From: Kluyvera sp040932435
GTDB lineage: Bacteria; Pseudomonadota; Gammaproteobacteria; Enterobacterales; Enterobacteriaceae
Reading direction: 5' to 3'
DNA length: 64,000 nt
Assembly: GCF_040932435.1 (NCBI RefSeq)
Contig: NZ_JBFQGA010000011.1
Location: 1 to 64,000, forward strand
Shown: positions 33,513-42,817 of the stretch, in pieces
Layout of the letters: every line of letters begins with the position of its first letter
Numbering within the stretch: the first letter of the stretch is position 1
Made by a program: the position numbers and the translations under genes
The notes under the pieces: generated by a model
Seen by the model: only the letters and a program-made list of their open reading frames with translations
What the model was told of the DNA's origin: nothing
The model's database searches: none

Positions 33513-36500
33513 TTACACCTTTTCCACGTTCACGAGGAAGGACTTAAACTCCGGCGTCTGCGTATTCGCATCACCGACGAAAGGCGTCAACGTATTGGCA
33601 ATAAAGCCTTTTTTCGCCACGCCCTCGTAGCCCCAGTGGATTGGAATACCGATAGTATCGATATCCTTACCATCGACTTTCAGCGTGCGAATACGCTTGG
33701 TCACCACCGCTTTGGCCTTGATGTAGCCGCGATTGGAGGAGACTCTGACGGTGTCGCCGTGGCCGATGCCGAGCTTATTCGCCAGCTTTTCACCGATCTC
33801 CACAAACTGTTCTGGCTGGGCGATTGCGTTAAGCAACGCGTGCTTGGTCCAGTAGTGGAAGTGCTCGGTCAAACGATAGGTTGTACCGACATACGGGAAC
33901 TTATCTGCAGTACCCAACGCTTCCTTGTCGCCTTTAAAGATACGGGCGGCAGGATTGGAGATAACGTTCGGGTGCAGCGGGTTGGTGCCCAACGGTGTTT
34001 CAAACGGCTCGTAGTGTTCTGGGAACGGTCCTTCTGCCATCTTATCGAGAGCGAACAGGCGTCCCATCCCTTCTGGCTGCATGATAAATGGCCCGACGTT
34101 ACTGCCCGGTGCCGCGGCACTGTAGTCAGGAATATCCACGCCGCCCCATTTCGCGCCGTCCCACTTCAGGAGCTGGCGCTTCGGATCCCACGGTTTACCC
34201 TGCGGGTCTGCGGAAGCACGGTTATACAGAATGCGGCGGTTAAGTGGCCATGCCCAAGCCCAGCCCAGCGTGTTACCAAGGCCGGATGGGTCGGCGTTAT
34301 CACGACGCGCCATCTGGTTGCCGTCCGGCGTCCAGCTACCGGCGAAGATCCAGCAACCGCTGGCGGTAGTACCGTCATCGCGCAGTTGGGCAAACGAGCT
34401 AAGCTGTTGGCCTTTCTTGACGATAACTGCGCCGGTGGCTGGGTCGATGATATCGGCCAGCGCTTTGCCGTTGCTTTCCATCGCCACTTCCTCGGACGCC
34501 GGTTCTTCTGGCGTCGAGTAGTTCCAGCTCATGTTCAGCACCTGCTCAGGGACCGGACCGCCTTCTTCGGCGTACATCTTACGCAGGCGTAAGAAGATAC
34601 CAGCCAAGATCTCGCCGTCGGTTCTCGCAATCCCTGGGGCGTCCGCGCCTTTCCAGTGCCACTGCAGCCAGCGACCGGAGTTGACGATAGAACCGTTTTC
34701 CTCGGCGAAGCAGGTTGATGGCAGACGGAACACTTCGGTCTGGATTTTTGATGGGTCAACATCGTTCGACTCACCGTGGTTCTGCCAGAAGGTCGAGGTT
34801 TCGGTATTGAGCGGGTCAATAGTCACCAAGAACTTCAGTTTCGACAGCGAAGCGACAATCTTGTTTTTGTTCGGGAATGAGGCGACCGGGTTAAAGCCCT
34901 GGCAGATATAGCCGTTGACCTTACCTTGGTTCATCATCTCGAAGTACTGCAGCACGTCGTAGCCTTTGTCCCACTTCGGCAGCCAGTCAAAGCCCCAGCT
35001 GTTGTCGGCGGTGGCTTTGTCACCGTAGAAAGACTTCATCATTGAGACGAAGAATTTCGGGTAGTTGCCCCAGTAGTTAACCTGGCCGTCCAGCAGCGGT
35101 TTTGGTGTGTTGGCGGTGAGGTAGGTCTGCAGGTCAGCCTGTTTCTCACTTGGCAGTGTCATGTAGCCCGGTAGGCTTTGTGACAGCAGACCAAGGTCGG
35201 TCAGACCCTGAATATTAGAGTGACCGCGCAGAGCGTTAACGCCACCGCCCGCCATACCCATGTTACCGAGCAGCAGCTGAATCATTGCCATGGTTCGGAT
35301 GTTCTGCGAACCGATGGAGTGCTGCGTCCAGCCCAGTGCATAAAGGAATGAGGCGGTTTTGTCGTGCGCGCTGGTCTCTGCGATGTATTCACAGACTTTG
35401 AGGAAGTCGGCTTTTGGCGTACCGCAAATATTCTCCACCATCTCCGGCGTGTAGCGGGAAATATGCTGTTTCAGCAGATTCCAGACGCAGCGAGGATGGG
35501 TGAGGGTAGTATCGCGTTTAGCGTGACCGTTCTCATCTAGCTCGTAGTTCCACGAGGTCTTATCGTACTTACGGGCTTCCGGGTCATAGCCGCTGAACAG
35601 GCCATCGTCGAAGCTAAAGTCTTCGCGCACGATCAGGCTAGCGTTGGTGTAGGCCTCGGTGTACTCGCGGTTGAATTTTTCGTTATTCAACAGGTACAGC
35701 ATGACGCCTGACAGGAAGGTAATGTCAGTGCCTGAGCGAATAGGGGCGTAGAAATCCGCCACCGACGCAGTACGCGTAAAGCGGGGATCGATAACAATCA
35801 GCTTCGCGCCATTGTGGATTTTGGCTTCCATCGCCCAGCGGAATCCCACCGGATGCGCTTCTGCCGCGTTCCCCCCCATCACTACGATGAGGTTGGCGTT
35901 CTTCATGTCGACCCAGTGGTTGGTCATCGCACCGCGACCAAATGTTGGAGCAAGACTTGCTACCGTTGGTCCGTGTCAGACACGCGCCTGGTTGTCGACC
36001 GCGAGCATACCCAGCGCGCGAGTGAATTTTTGGGTTAAATAACCGGTTTCATTACTGGATGCAGAGGCGCACAGCATACCGGTGGAGAGCCAACGGTTGA
36101 CTGTGGTGCCAGCATCGTTCTTTTCAATGAAGTTGGCGTCACGGTCGGCTTTCATCAGTTTAGAGATGCGATCAAACGCCTCTTCCCAACTGATTTGCTG
36201 CCATTTATCGGAGCCTGGTGCGCGGTATTCTGGATATTTCAGACGGCTTTCTGAGTGGATAAAGTCCACCAGACCTGCACCTTTCGGACACAGTGCGCCA
36301 CGGTTGACCGGGTGATCCGGGTCCCCTTCGATATGGAAAATCGAGGCTTTCGCGTTTTTTGCGCCGTCGCCGAGGCTATACATTAAAAGCCCACAACCGA
36401 CAGAGCAGTAAGTGCAGGTGTTACGGGTTTCGCGAGTACGCAGCAATTTATACTGCCGTGTTTCCGCGAGCGCGATGCCTGGGGCAAAGCCCAGTGCTGC

Positions 36501-36563
36501 TGCCGTGGTTCCTGCCATACCGCCAGCGCAGATCTTAAAGAACTGTCTTCTGCTGACCTGCAT
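33513..36563 (-). CDS. fdoG: Formate dehydrogenase-O major subunit, selenocysteine-containing
   Basis: The catalytic subunit binds bis-MGD molybdenum and a [4Fe-4S] cluster and oxidises formate in the periplasm. The reading frame is one gene of 1016 residues (as in E. coli) only if the in-frame TGA at 35976-35978 is read as selenocysteine (residue 196, context ARV-U-HGPTVASL). A twin-arginine signal opens the protein (SRRQFFK, then a hydrophobic stretch to ALA). The iron-sulfur site CTYCSVGC-N-C follows. Automatic gene calling would split it in two. FdoGHI normally works at the shift to anaerobiosis and with nitrate. Its cofactor needs MobA, FdhD and FdhE, all encoded in this window. Confidence 0.97.
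35938..35978 (-). other. Selenocysteine codon and SECIS hairpin of fdoG
   Basis: The TGA at 35976-35978 (minus strand) is followed within about 15 bases by the self-complementary AGCAAGTCTTGCT (35949-35961). Its apical GUC/GUCU loop is typical of bacterial SECIS elements bound by SelB. The position directly behind the UGA supports recoding rather than a stop. Confidence 0.88.
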
Positions 36564-36980
36564 GGATCGCTCCTTGTTTCGACATTGTCATTGCTTGTAG
36601 TTTTTCTTCGCCGGGGTGTGGCAAAGGCACTGAATCATGCTATGCCCTCAATTCCAAAAGGGCTTTGATTCAGAATACCACATTATCGGTAGGCTTGTTC
36701 CAATGCGGTTAATGGCAGGTGAATAGAATTTGCGCGCATTAACATTGAACTGCGATGTTGATCGCAATTTAGTCTGATTTTTGTCGGTTTTGACGACGTT
36801 GTTAAGGGCTTTAACCATAACGGGTTACTTTGGGTTGCTAGGTGTTTTCTCCCACATAACAGTAAAAAATCATAATTGAGCGTTATTGCACCACAAACTT
36901 GATCCATAATAAGCCTCAATTCCCTCATGTTGTGATGGAATAGCTACCCCACTTTTTCGACGTTGTTCAGAGTATTTGCC
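36564..36980. promoter_or_regulatory. Divergent fdoG/fdhD control region
   Basis: This 417-bp region has no credible gene. A two-part inverted repeat at 36630-36673 (CTGAATCA + GCCCT / AGGGC + TGATTCAG) lies about 67 bases before the fdoG ATG. It could fold in the fdo leader or bind a regulator. Promoter hexamers and known binding motifs were not assigned. Confidence 0.45.
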
Positions 36981-37814
36981 GTGTTTAATTTTAAAGATGA
37001 AGTCAAACCCTCGTTGCAGCTGATTGGCGCGGCCGAGCGTTCTGTCTTCAGAAGGCCACAGATTATGCAACCTACCCAGGACATTCTTGCTGAAGAAGTT
37101 CCCGTTGCCTTGGTCTACAACGGCATTTCCCACGTCGTGATGATGGCGACGCCGAAAGATCTGGAAGCCTTCGCCATCGGGTTCTCATTATCGGAAGGAA
37201 TTATTGAACATCCCCGGGAAATTTTCGGGATGGAAGTCGTTCCTGCTTGTAATGGGATGGAGGTGCGTATTGAGCTGTCCAGCCGCCGCTTTATGGGGCT
37301 TAAAGAGCGCCGTCGCGCGCTGGCCGGACGTACGGGCTGTGGCGTTTGTGGCGTTGAACAGCTTAACGATATTGGTAAACCCATCAAACCGCTTCCATTT
37401 AGCCAGACCTTCGATCTGGCCTATCTCGATCGTGCGCTAAGACACTTAGACGATGTCCAGCCGGTTGGCCGTGAAACCGGCTGTACCCATGCGGCGGCCT
37501 GGATTATGCCAACGGGCGAGCTGGTGGGTGGCCATGAAGATGTCGGTCGCCATGTCGCGCTCGATAAACTGTTGGGGCACCGGGCAAAAGAAGGGGCGCT
37601 GTGGCAAGAGGGGGCGGCATTAGTTTCCAGTCGTGCCAGCTATGAAATGGTGCAGAAATCCGCCATGTGCGGCGTCGAAATTCTGTTTGCTGTCTCTGCC
37701 GCCACGACGTTGGCAGTCGAAGTTGCTGAACGCTGCAACCTGACGCTGGTAGGCTTTTGCAAGCCGGGGCGGGCAACGATTTATACACATCCGCAGCGTT
37801 TAATTGGTGGTTGA
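36981..37814 (+). CDS. fdhD: Formate dehydrogenase sulfurtransferase FdhD
   Basis: FdhD moves sulfur from IscS to the bis-MGD cofactor of formate dehydrogenases, giving the essential Mo=S ligand. The conserved GRTGCGVCG motif with the two sulfur-carrying cysteines is intact. HEDVGRHVALDK and the RASYEMVQK block follow. I choose the GTG at 36981 (VFNFKDEV), giving 277 residues, exactly the E. coli length. A TTG six codons up (36963) is also in frame. The first 40 residues differ from K-12, as is usual for this variable region. Confidence 0.93.
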   Translation: MFNFKDEVKPSLQLIGAAERSVFRRPQIMQPTQDILAEEVPVALVYNGISHVVMMATPKDLEAFAIGFSLSEGIIEHPREIFGMEVVPACNGMEVRIELSSRRFMGLKERRRALAGRTGCGVCGVEQLNDIGKPIKPLPFSQTFDLAYLDRALRHLDDVQPVGRETGCTHAAAWIMPTGELVGGHEDVGRHVALDKLLGHRAKEGALWQEGAALVSSRASYEMVQKSAMCGVEILFAVSAATTLAVEVAERCNLTLVGFCKPGRATIYTHPQRLIGG

Positions 37815-37942
37815 TTGTTGTTCAATTATTTTAACCGATTTAAGCAAATCCTTCCGCTTTTAGTTGATGAAGATGTGACCTATTATTTATCACATCAAGG
37901 CGACATGCCTTATCTAAACAACTAAGTGAAAGGGTTTATATC

Positions 37943-38155
37943 ATGAAAAGCATCAAAACTTTTGTCGCAGTTATCGCTCTGGCTACTTCTTTCGGTTCTT
38001 TCGCAGCACAAACCGTGACCGCAACGGCTTCGACCATCGACGGTGCAGAAGCGAAAATTGCCGCTCAAGCTGAACAGGCTGGTGCAAGCTCTTATAAAAT
38101 AACCCAGGCTTATGCCGGTAACCGCGTGCACATGACCGCTGAACTGAGCAAATAA
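37943..38155 (+). CDS. Small periplasmic DUF1471 (YdgH/BhsA/McbA-like) protein, copy A
   Basis: The 70-residue precursor has a Sec signal peptide of about 21 residues (MKSIKTFVAVIALATSFGSFA) and a mature DUF1471 domain of about 49 residues with the GAEAKIAAQAEQAGASSY and VHMTAELSK segments. E. coli has many such small periplasmic proteins, linked to stress, acid or biofilm responses. The individual role is unknown. Mature residues are identical to those of copy B. Only two signal-peptide residues differ (T/A and S/T). It has its own ribosome site (GTGAAAGGG) and a terminator. Confidence 0.9.
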   Translation: MKSIKTFVAVIALATSFGSFAAQTVTATASTIDGAEAKIAAQAEQAGASSYKITQAYAGNRVHMTAELSK

Positions 38156-38175
38156 GCGGTAAGCAACTGTTGAAA

Positions 38176-38198
38176 GAGCGCCCTCGGGGCGCTTTTTT
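38176..38198 (+). terminator. Terminator of DUF1471 copy A
   Basis: The GAGCGCCC-TC-GGGGCGC hairpin with six T residues follows the gene by 20 bases. The same structure ends copy B. Confidence 0.9.
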
Positions 38199-38378
38199 CG
38201 TTTCTGCCCAAACCTCCCCTAAGCATCTCTCCCTTCTTAAGCTAAAAATATGTGTTAATGCTCACGTTTTTGCATTTCCACTAAACAGCGATAAATCCTA
38301 AATACCATTTGTTTATTTGCGGATATTTATCCATAAAATAACTTCCTGATAATTAAAGTATTTAATTAAGAAATGTCG

Positions 38379-38414
38379 TTTAAATCTCATTTTATAAATG
38401 AGATTTAAATCACA
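38379..38414 (+). promoter_or_regulatory. 31-bp palindrome and CRP-like site upstream of the PTS operon
   Basis: In the 390-bp gap before the kinase gene, TTTAAATCTCATTT-TAT-AAATGAGATTTAAA forms a perfect palindrome with 14-base arms (38379-38409). Overlapping it, TGAGA-TTTAAA-TCACA (38399-38414) matches the CRP consensus TGTGA-N6-TCACA at nine of ten core bases and is preceded by AAA. Catabolite control plus a specific regulator is a reasonable reading. No regulator gene lies in the operon. Confidence 0.65.
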
Positions 38415-38545
38415 AAAATGACTGCTTATTAATGCCTGTCAATATTAGGTCTGGCTTAAATTATCGCCATTATGTGATCTTCGTTGCAAATAGAGACCTT
38501 GAAGTCAGGGAAAAATGCTTTCACGGAAACAGGTGAGGGCAGAAG

Positions 38546-39526
38546 ATGAAAATCGGTATTGTCATTAGCGGCGGAGATGTCTCCGGAATAAATAATTTTA
38601 TATTTCAGGTCGCAAGACTCGCCGGCGCACAGATCACGCTATTTAACGGTGGCATACCCGGTTTATTAGAGAAAAATCACCGAGAGGTTTCTTGGTCAGA
38701 CTTAGTCGATTTTTCAATTTCTTCGATTCCAATTATTACTTCCGGGCGCACGGCGCGAAATTTACAGCGAAGTGAATATGAAACCATTGCGCGAAAAATA
38801 AAATCGTTACGCATTGACGTACTCATTATGGCTGGGGGTGATGGCAGTCTGCAATTTTTGAATACACTCAGCGAGTTTGATATTAACTGCTTTGGCGTCG
38901 GTATGACGATCGACAATGATGTTTATGGCAGTGACTATACAATTGGTTTTTCAACCGCCTGTGAGCAAATTATCAAAGAGGTTTCGCGCTTAAGAAATAC
39001 CGGCAGAGCGCTTCCCGGACGTGTGTTTATGGCGGAAATCTTGGGCGGGTATTGCGGCGAGCTAACGTTGCAATCAGCGATAAAATCAAATGCTGATATC
39101 GCACTGATTCCAGAAGCGCAGATCCCTCTGGAGAATTTGGCAGAACGCGTGAAGCAAAAACTAGCCAGCCAGAACAGCGTCGTTATTCTGTGCTCAGAAG
39201 GCTACACCCGCGAGTATTCACCGGGCTTCCAGGGCGCTATTGATACGATGATAAAGCAACTCGAACCGCGTATTGGTGTACGTATTCGCAAAACTATTAT
39301 TGGTTATGGCTTACGTAATGGCGACCCGACCTGCGAGGAAATTTACCAAGGCACGATTATGGCGAATGAAGTGGTCCGCTGTATTCAGTCTGGTATGAAA
39401 AATAAAGCTGTTATTATTAATTCAAGCAATAAACCTATTCCGATTGATTTAGTCAGTATGAAAAAACGTCTGGTTGATACCGACGGACATTATTATAAAC
39501 TTGCCAAACAACTCAATATTATTTGA
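38546..39526 (+). CDS. Atypical PfkA-family phosphosugar kinase
   Basis: This 326-residue protein has the ATP-dependent phosphofructokinase fold: SGGD (8-11), GGDGS (97-101) and the catalytic TIDND with Asp123. Aligned by eye with E. coli PfkA, the phosphate-binding Arg162, Arg243 and Arg252 and Glu222 are kept (here 159, 248, 257, 218). Arg171 is replaced by Gly168, His249 by Tyr254 and Met169 by Leu166. It should phosphorylate a phosphosugar, but probably not fructose-6-phosphate as its main substrate. It opens the PTS operon, 11 bases before the EIIB gene. The pairing with a class II aldolase suggests that it makes a ketose bisphosphate. The match to PfkA residues is from memory. Confidence 0.8.
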   Translation: MKIGIVISGGDVSGINNFIFQVARLAGAQITLFNGGIPGLLEKNHREVSWSDLVDFSISSIPIITSGRTARNLQRSEYETIARKIKSLRIDVLIMAGGDGSLQFLNTLSEFDINCFGVGMTIDNDVYGSDYTIGFSTACEQIIKEVSRLRNTGRALPGRVFMAEILGGYCGELTLQSAIKSNADIALIPEAQIPLENLAERVKQKLASQNSVVILCSEGYTREYSPGFQGAIDTMIKQLEPRIGVRIRKTIIGYGLRNGDPTCEEIYQGTIMANEVVRCIQSGMKNKAVIINSSNKPIPIDLVSMKKRLVDTDGHYYKLAKQLNII

Positions 39527-39537
39527 GGAGACCCTAC

Positions 39538-39852
39538 ATGCTGAAAATTCTCTGCGTATGTGGCTGCGGCCTCGGCTCAAGCTTTGCGATTGAAATGACC
39601 GCGAAGGCCGTTTTAAAAAAACTGGAAATTCCTGCGCATATTGAACACACCACAGTGTCTGAGGCTGGGGCATTTAAATCTGACATGATTCTGACGCAAA
39701 AAACTTTTGCCGATATTCTGACAGCCGATGCCAGCGAAGAAGAAATAAAACGTGTGGTGATATTAAATAAGCTGACGGACAAAGATGAGATAGAACAAAA
39801 AATTGTCGCATTCTTAAATGAACGTAATTTACAGGTAGCCGACTATGAATAG
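39538..39852 (+). CDS. PTS EIIB component, ascorbate/SgaB (UlaB) family
   Basis: The 104-residue protein begins with CVCGCGLGSSF, the phospho-cysteine loop of L-ascorbate-type EIIB (Cys8 is the likely phosphorylated residue). The compact alpha/beta fold passes phosphate from EIIA to the incoming sugar at EIIC. I start at the ATG at 39538 (MLKILC), behind GAGGAG. Five earlier codons in frame overlap that ribosome site. It overlaps the EIIC gene by eight bases. Confidence 0.88.
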   Translation: MLKILCVCGCGLGSSFAIEMTAKAVLKKLEIPAHIEHTTVSEAGAFKSDMILTQKTFADILTADASEEEIKRVVILNKLTDKDEIEQKIVAFLNERNLQVADYE

Positions 39853-41212
39853 TTTCGTTGAGTTTATCGTCAAAGATTTGCTCGGCCAAGCTTCAATACT
39901 CATCGCCTTTATTGCGATGTTGGGGCTTATCTTACAGAAAAAGTCGCTGGGTAAAACGGCCGAGGGCACATTTAAAACCCTGCTCGGTTTTTTAATCATG
40001 ATGGCCGGCATCAACATCATTGTGGCGACGCTAACGTTCCTGAATGACATCTTCACCCAGGGCTTTGGCATGAAGGGCTACATTACCGATGTGGCGGCGA
40101 TTGCCGGTTTAGCCAACCGTGAGTTGGGATCTGAGGTGGCGCTGACCCTGCTGGTAATTTTTGCCGTCAACATCATCATCGCTCGGCTGACGCCACTGAA
40201 ATATATCTTCCTGACCGGGCAGGCGCTGCTGTGGATGGCGACTATCGGTGCGGTTATCGGCTATAAGGCCGGGTTGACCGGACTGCCGCTGATTTTGACC
40301 GGCGGGATCTTCGGTGGCGTGATGGCGGTACTGATGCCCGCCCTGGCGCAACCGGTGGTGCGGCGCATTACCGGCTCGGATGACGTTGCGCTGGGACACT
40401 TCTGCACCATTGGTTACTTGGTGCAGGCGGCTGTCGCCAAAGTGGTCGGTAAAGGCTCCCGCTCTACAGAAGATCTTGAATTACCGGATAATTTCAAGTT
40501 TTTGCAGGATACCTATCTCGCTATGGCGGTAGTGATGGTGCCGATGTACCTCATCCCGGCGCTGGCGGCAGGCCCGGCGTATATCGGCCAATTCTCTAAC
40601 GGCGTTAACTACCTGATGTACGCCTTTATGCAATCCATCCAGTTTGTGGCCGGGGTCTTCGTCCTTTATAGCGGCGTGCGACTGCTGCTCAATGAGTTAG
40701 TGCCCGCGTTTCGCGGTATTGCAATGCGTATTGTTCCTGATGCCAAGCCAGCTCTGGACTGCCCGGTATTGTTCCCTTATGCGCCGAACGCGGTGATTGT
40801 CGGCTTCCTAGCGACCACGGTGGGTTCGATTATCGGCATGCTGGTCTTCCCGATGTTTGGTTTGGCGATGATTCTGCCCGGCCTGCTGACTAACTTCTTT
40901 GCGGGTGGCACGGCAGGCGTATTCGGAAATGCGCTGGGAGGTCGTCGCGGGGCGATGATCGGCGGCGTGGTGCACGGGCTGTTTATCACTTTCCTGCCTG
41001 CCATTTTGGTGCCGATGCTTGAAAGTTACGGTTTTACAGGCGTGACGTTCAGCGATTCGGATGTGATTAGTTCTGGGCTGGTATTAGGCCACGCCTTCCA
41101 AAATAACTGGTTATTTGTCGCGTTGTTTATTGTCTTTGTCGCCGCACTGGCATGGTTTGTAAACGGTAAATCAACTAAGCCGAAAGGGGAAAACGTTCAT
41201 GAGTCTGTATAA
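39845..41212 (+). CDS. PTS EIIC component, UlaA (SgaT) family permease
   Basis: This 455-residue integral membrane protein is built like UlaA, the ascorbate permease. It has about ten hydrophobic segments, an N-terminal FKTLLGFLIMMAGINI block, an RLTPLKYIFLTGQ segment and the GHFCTIGYL region that faces the substrate. It imports and phosphorylates a sugar together with EIIB and EIIA. UlaA relatives serve several substrates beyond ascorbate. The gene's 3' end overlaps the aldolase gene by 14 bases. Confidence 0.9.
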   Translation: MNSFVEFIVKDLLGQASILIAFIAMLGLILQKKSLGKTAEGTFKTLLGFLIMMAGINIIVATLTFLNDIFTQGFGMKGYITDVAAIAGLANRELGSEVALTLLVIFAVNIIIARLTPLKYIFLTGQALLWMATIGAVIGYKAGLTGLPLILTGGIFGGVMAVLMPALAQPVVRRITGSDDVALGHFCTIGYLVQAAVAKVVGKGSRSTEDLELPDNFKFLQDTYLAMAVVMVPMYLIPALAAGPAYIGQFSNGVNYLMYAFMQSIQFVAGVFVLYSGVRLLLNELVPAFRGIAMRIVPDAKPALDCPVLFPYAPNAVIVGFLATTVGSIIGMLVFPMFGLAMILPGLLTNFFAGGTAGVFGNALGGRRGAMIGGVVHGLFITFLPAILVPMLESYGFTGVTFSDSDVISSGLVLGHAFQNNWLFVALFIVFVAALAWFVNGKSTKPKGENVHESV

Positions 41213-42041
41213 CTTCAACGATATTCTGAATATCGCCCAGCAAAGAAATTTTAAAGCCATCGGATCGTTTAATTTGCACTGTATTGAAATGCTGCCCGCT
41301 TTTTTCAAAGCCGCGCAGCAGAGTAATAGCCCGTTAATGATTCAAATCTCCACCGGGACGGCGGAATATTTAGGCTATCGTTTATTGGTGGATGCGGTGA
41401 GTTCGCTGGCAGAAAGTGAAAATGTGCCAACCTGCTTGCATCTGGATCACTGCTCGGATATCAGCGCAATTGAAACGGCGATGAATGCCGGATTTTCATC
41501 GGTGATGTATGACGGCTCTCATCTCAGCTTGGAAGAGAATATCGGCAATACACGCATCGTCGTTGAAATGGCCCGCCCGCGTAATATCACGGTGGAAGGT
41601 GAACTGGGCGCTATTGGCGGTTCCGAAGACGGCAAAGCCGTTGCCGTAGAGGATATCACCTTCACCACGGTAGAGGATGCCAAACGCTTCGTCGACGAAA
41701 CTCTAGTCGATATGCTGGCGGTCTCGGTCGGGACGGTGCATGGGCTGTATACCGGTAAGGCGAAAATTCAGCACCAGCGGCTTAAAGAGATTAGCGCGGC
41801 GACCGGCGTGCCTTTGGTGTTACACGGCGGAACCGGCGTGAGTGACGACGATATGCGTCAGGCGGTGACCGAGGGAATTAACAAGGTCAACGTCGGCACG
41901 GAAATGAACGTGCAGTGGGTTGACCAATGCAAAACCGCATTCGAAAAAGGTAAGGTGAATGACAGCGTGCGGAAGTTTTTAATTCCAGCCAATAATGCCG
42001 TCGCCAATGTATTAATGGAAAAGATCGCTTTATTTAAATAA
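41199..42041 (+). CDS. Class II (zinc) ketose-bisphosphate aldolase
   Basis: The 280-residue enzyme is of the FbaA/GatY/KbaY type. LHLDHC holds the catalytic Asp83 and zinc ligand His84. The other zinc ligands are His181 (VGTVHG) and His209 (LHGGTG), and VEGELG (133, 135) and NVGTE complete the site. It splits a ketose-1-phosphate or bisphosphate into DHAP and an aldehyde. With the upstream PFK-like kinase the simplest scheme is: PTS product, then bisphosphate, then DHAP plus a triose phosphate. Exact stereochemistry cannot be read from the sequence. Confidence 0.88.
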   Translation: MSLYNFNDILNIAQQRNFKAIGSFNLHCIEMLPAFFKAAQQSNSPLMIQISTGTAEYLGYRLLVDAVSSLAESENVPTCLHLDHCSDISAIETAMNAGFSSVMYDGSHLSLEENIGNTRIVVEMARPRNITVEGELGAIGGSEDGKAVAVEDITFTTVEDAKRFVDETLVDMLAVSVGTVHGLYTGKAKIQHQRLKEISAATGVPLVLHGGTGVSDDDMRQAVTEGINKVNVGTEMNVQWVDQCKTAFEKGKVNDSVRKFLIPANNAVANVLMEKIALFK

Positions 42042-42100
42042 ACGCCTCTTTATGACTTGATATTTCGTTACCCTGTTGTTCATCAGGGAGGGGATTCGCT

Positions 42101-42370
42101 ATGTTTGAATCATTGAAAACGTTGTGGAAAAAGCAAAACAATCCGTCGGAAGATTACGATGAACAGTCACTTCTGCTGGCGGAGGAAATATCCCGATTAG
42201 AAGGTGAATTACAGGGTAACCCGGGTAATGGCGAAATACAGAAAACATTGATGTTGATTTATAACCGGGCGCTGTCGGTGTATGCCAAAAGTAAGACCCA
42301 CCGGCAAGAAATTGACTCACTGTTTATCCGTATAGATGAATTACGCAATATTATTCGCCGTAATATTTAG
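42101..42370 (+). CDS. Small coiled-coil protein of unknown function
   Basis: This 89-residue, charged, helical protein has a short basic N-terminus (MFESLKTLWKKQ). Two helical stretches follow (about residues 23-38 and 44-88) with heptad-like leucine and isoleucine spacing. It has no signal peptide, membrane helix or known motif. A GGGAGGGG ribosome site stands before the ATG. It lies between the aldolase and EIIA genes, 9 bases before the latter. It may be an accessory or regulatory partner of the PTS, but I do not recognise it. Confidence 0.7.
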   Translation: MFESLKTLWKKQNNPSEDYDEQSLLLAEEISRLEGELQGNPGNGEIQKTLMLIYNRALSVYAKSKTHRQEIDSLFIRIDELRNIIRRNI

Positions 42371-42379
42371 GGAGTGGAC

Positions 42380-42817
42380 ATGACGATAAAAGAGCTACTC
42401 ATCGAAGCCGATGCTATCCAGGTTGGCGTCACGGAGTCAGATTGGAAAAAGGTGATTCAACTGGCGGCCATGCCGCTGATTGAAAATGGCTTTATCTCGG
42501 CAGATTACGGCCAGGCGGTGATTGAGAATACCCTCAATCACGGCGCGTATTACGTTTTTGACGAAGGGATTGCCATTCCGCATGCGCGTCCTGAGTGCGG
42601 TGTTAAGCGCAACTGTTTTAGCCTCGTGCTGCTGGATAAACCGATTCGGTTTGCCGAAAGTGAGGCCGCAGATATTGTCATTATGTTCGGTGCGCAGGAT
42701 AGCAATGCGCATATTGAAGAGGGGATCCGCGCCATTATCTCGTTACTTGATAACGATGAACGCATGGCCAAACTGCGGGCGGCGAACTCTAAAGAGGAGG
42801 TTGTGGCGCTGCTATGA
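42380..42817 (+). CDS. PTS EIIA component, fructose/ascorbate (UlaC/PtsN-like) family
   Basis: The 145-residue EIIA type 2 protein has the phospho-histidine in GIAIPHARPE (His68). HPr phosphorylates it, and it passes the phosphate to EIIB. I use the ATG at 42380 (MTIKELL), with GGGAG just before it. A GTG two codons earlier coincides with that site. The stop overlaps the next gene in an ATGA junction. Confidence 0.88.
   Translation: MTIKELLIEADAIQVGVTESDWKKVIQLAAMPLIENGFISADYGQAVIENTLNHGAYYVFDEGIAIPHARPECGVKRNCFSLVLLDKPIRFAESEAADIVIMFGAQDSNAHIEEGIRAIISLLDNDERMAKLRAANSKEEVVALL

Larger units (their letters stand above)
37845..38206. repeat. Direct repeat copy A (DUF1471 gene with flanks)
   Basis: This stretch recurs almost unchanged at 43395-43755, in the same orientation and 5.55 kb away. 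It covers the promoter-side block CAAATCCTTCCGCTTTT, the gene and the terminator. The two copies bracket the PTS operon. Confidence 0.92.

Noticed and set aside
33489..34592. A 367-codon open frame on the plus strand, opposite fdoG/fdoH
   Set aside because: It lies wholly antisense to well-identified fdo genes and has no recognisable protein features.
33513..36563. fdoG as a pseudogene broken by a nonsense codon
   Set aside because: The TGA stands at the known selenocysteine position, with a SECIS-like hairpin and intact flanking sequence.
38450..38475. A sigma54 promoter (CTGGCTTAAATTATCGC) before the PTS operon
   Set aside because: The GG-to-GC distance is 13 bases instead of 12 and the -24 element lacks the CAC part, so it does not meet the consensus. 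No sigma54 activator gene is linked.
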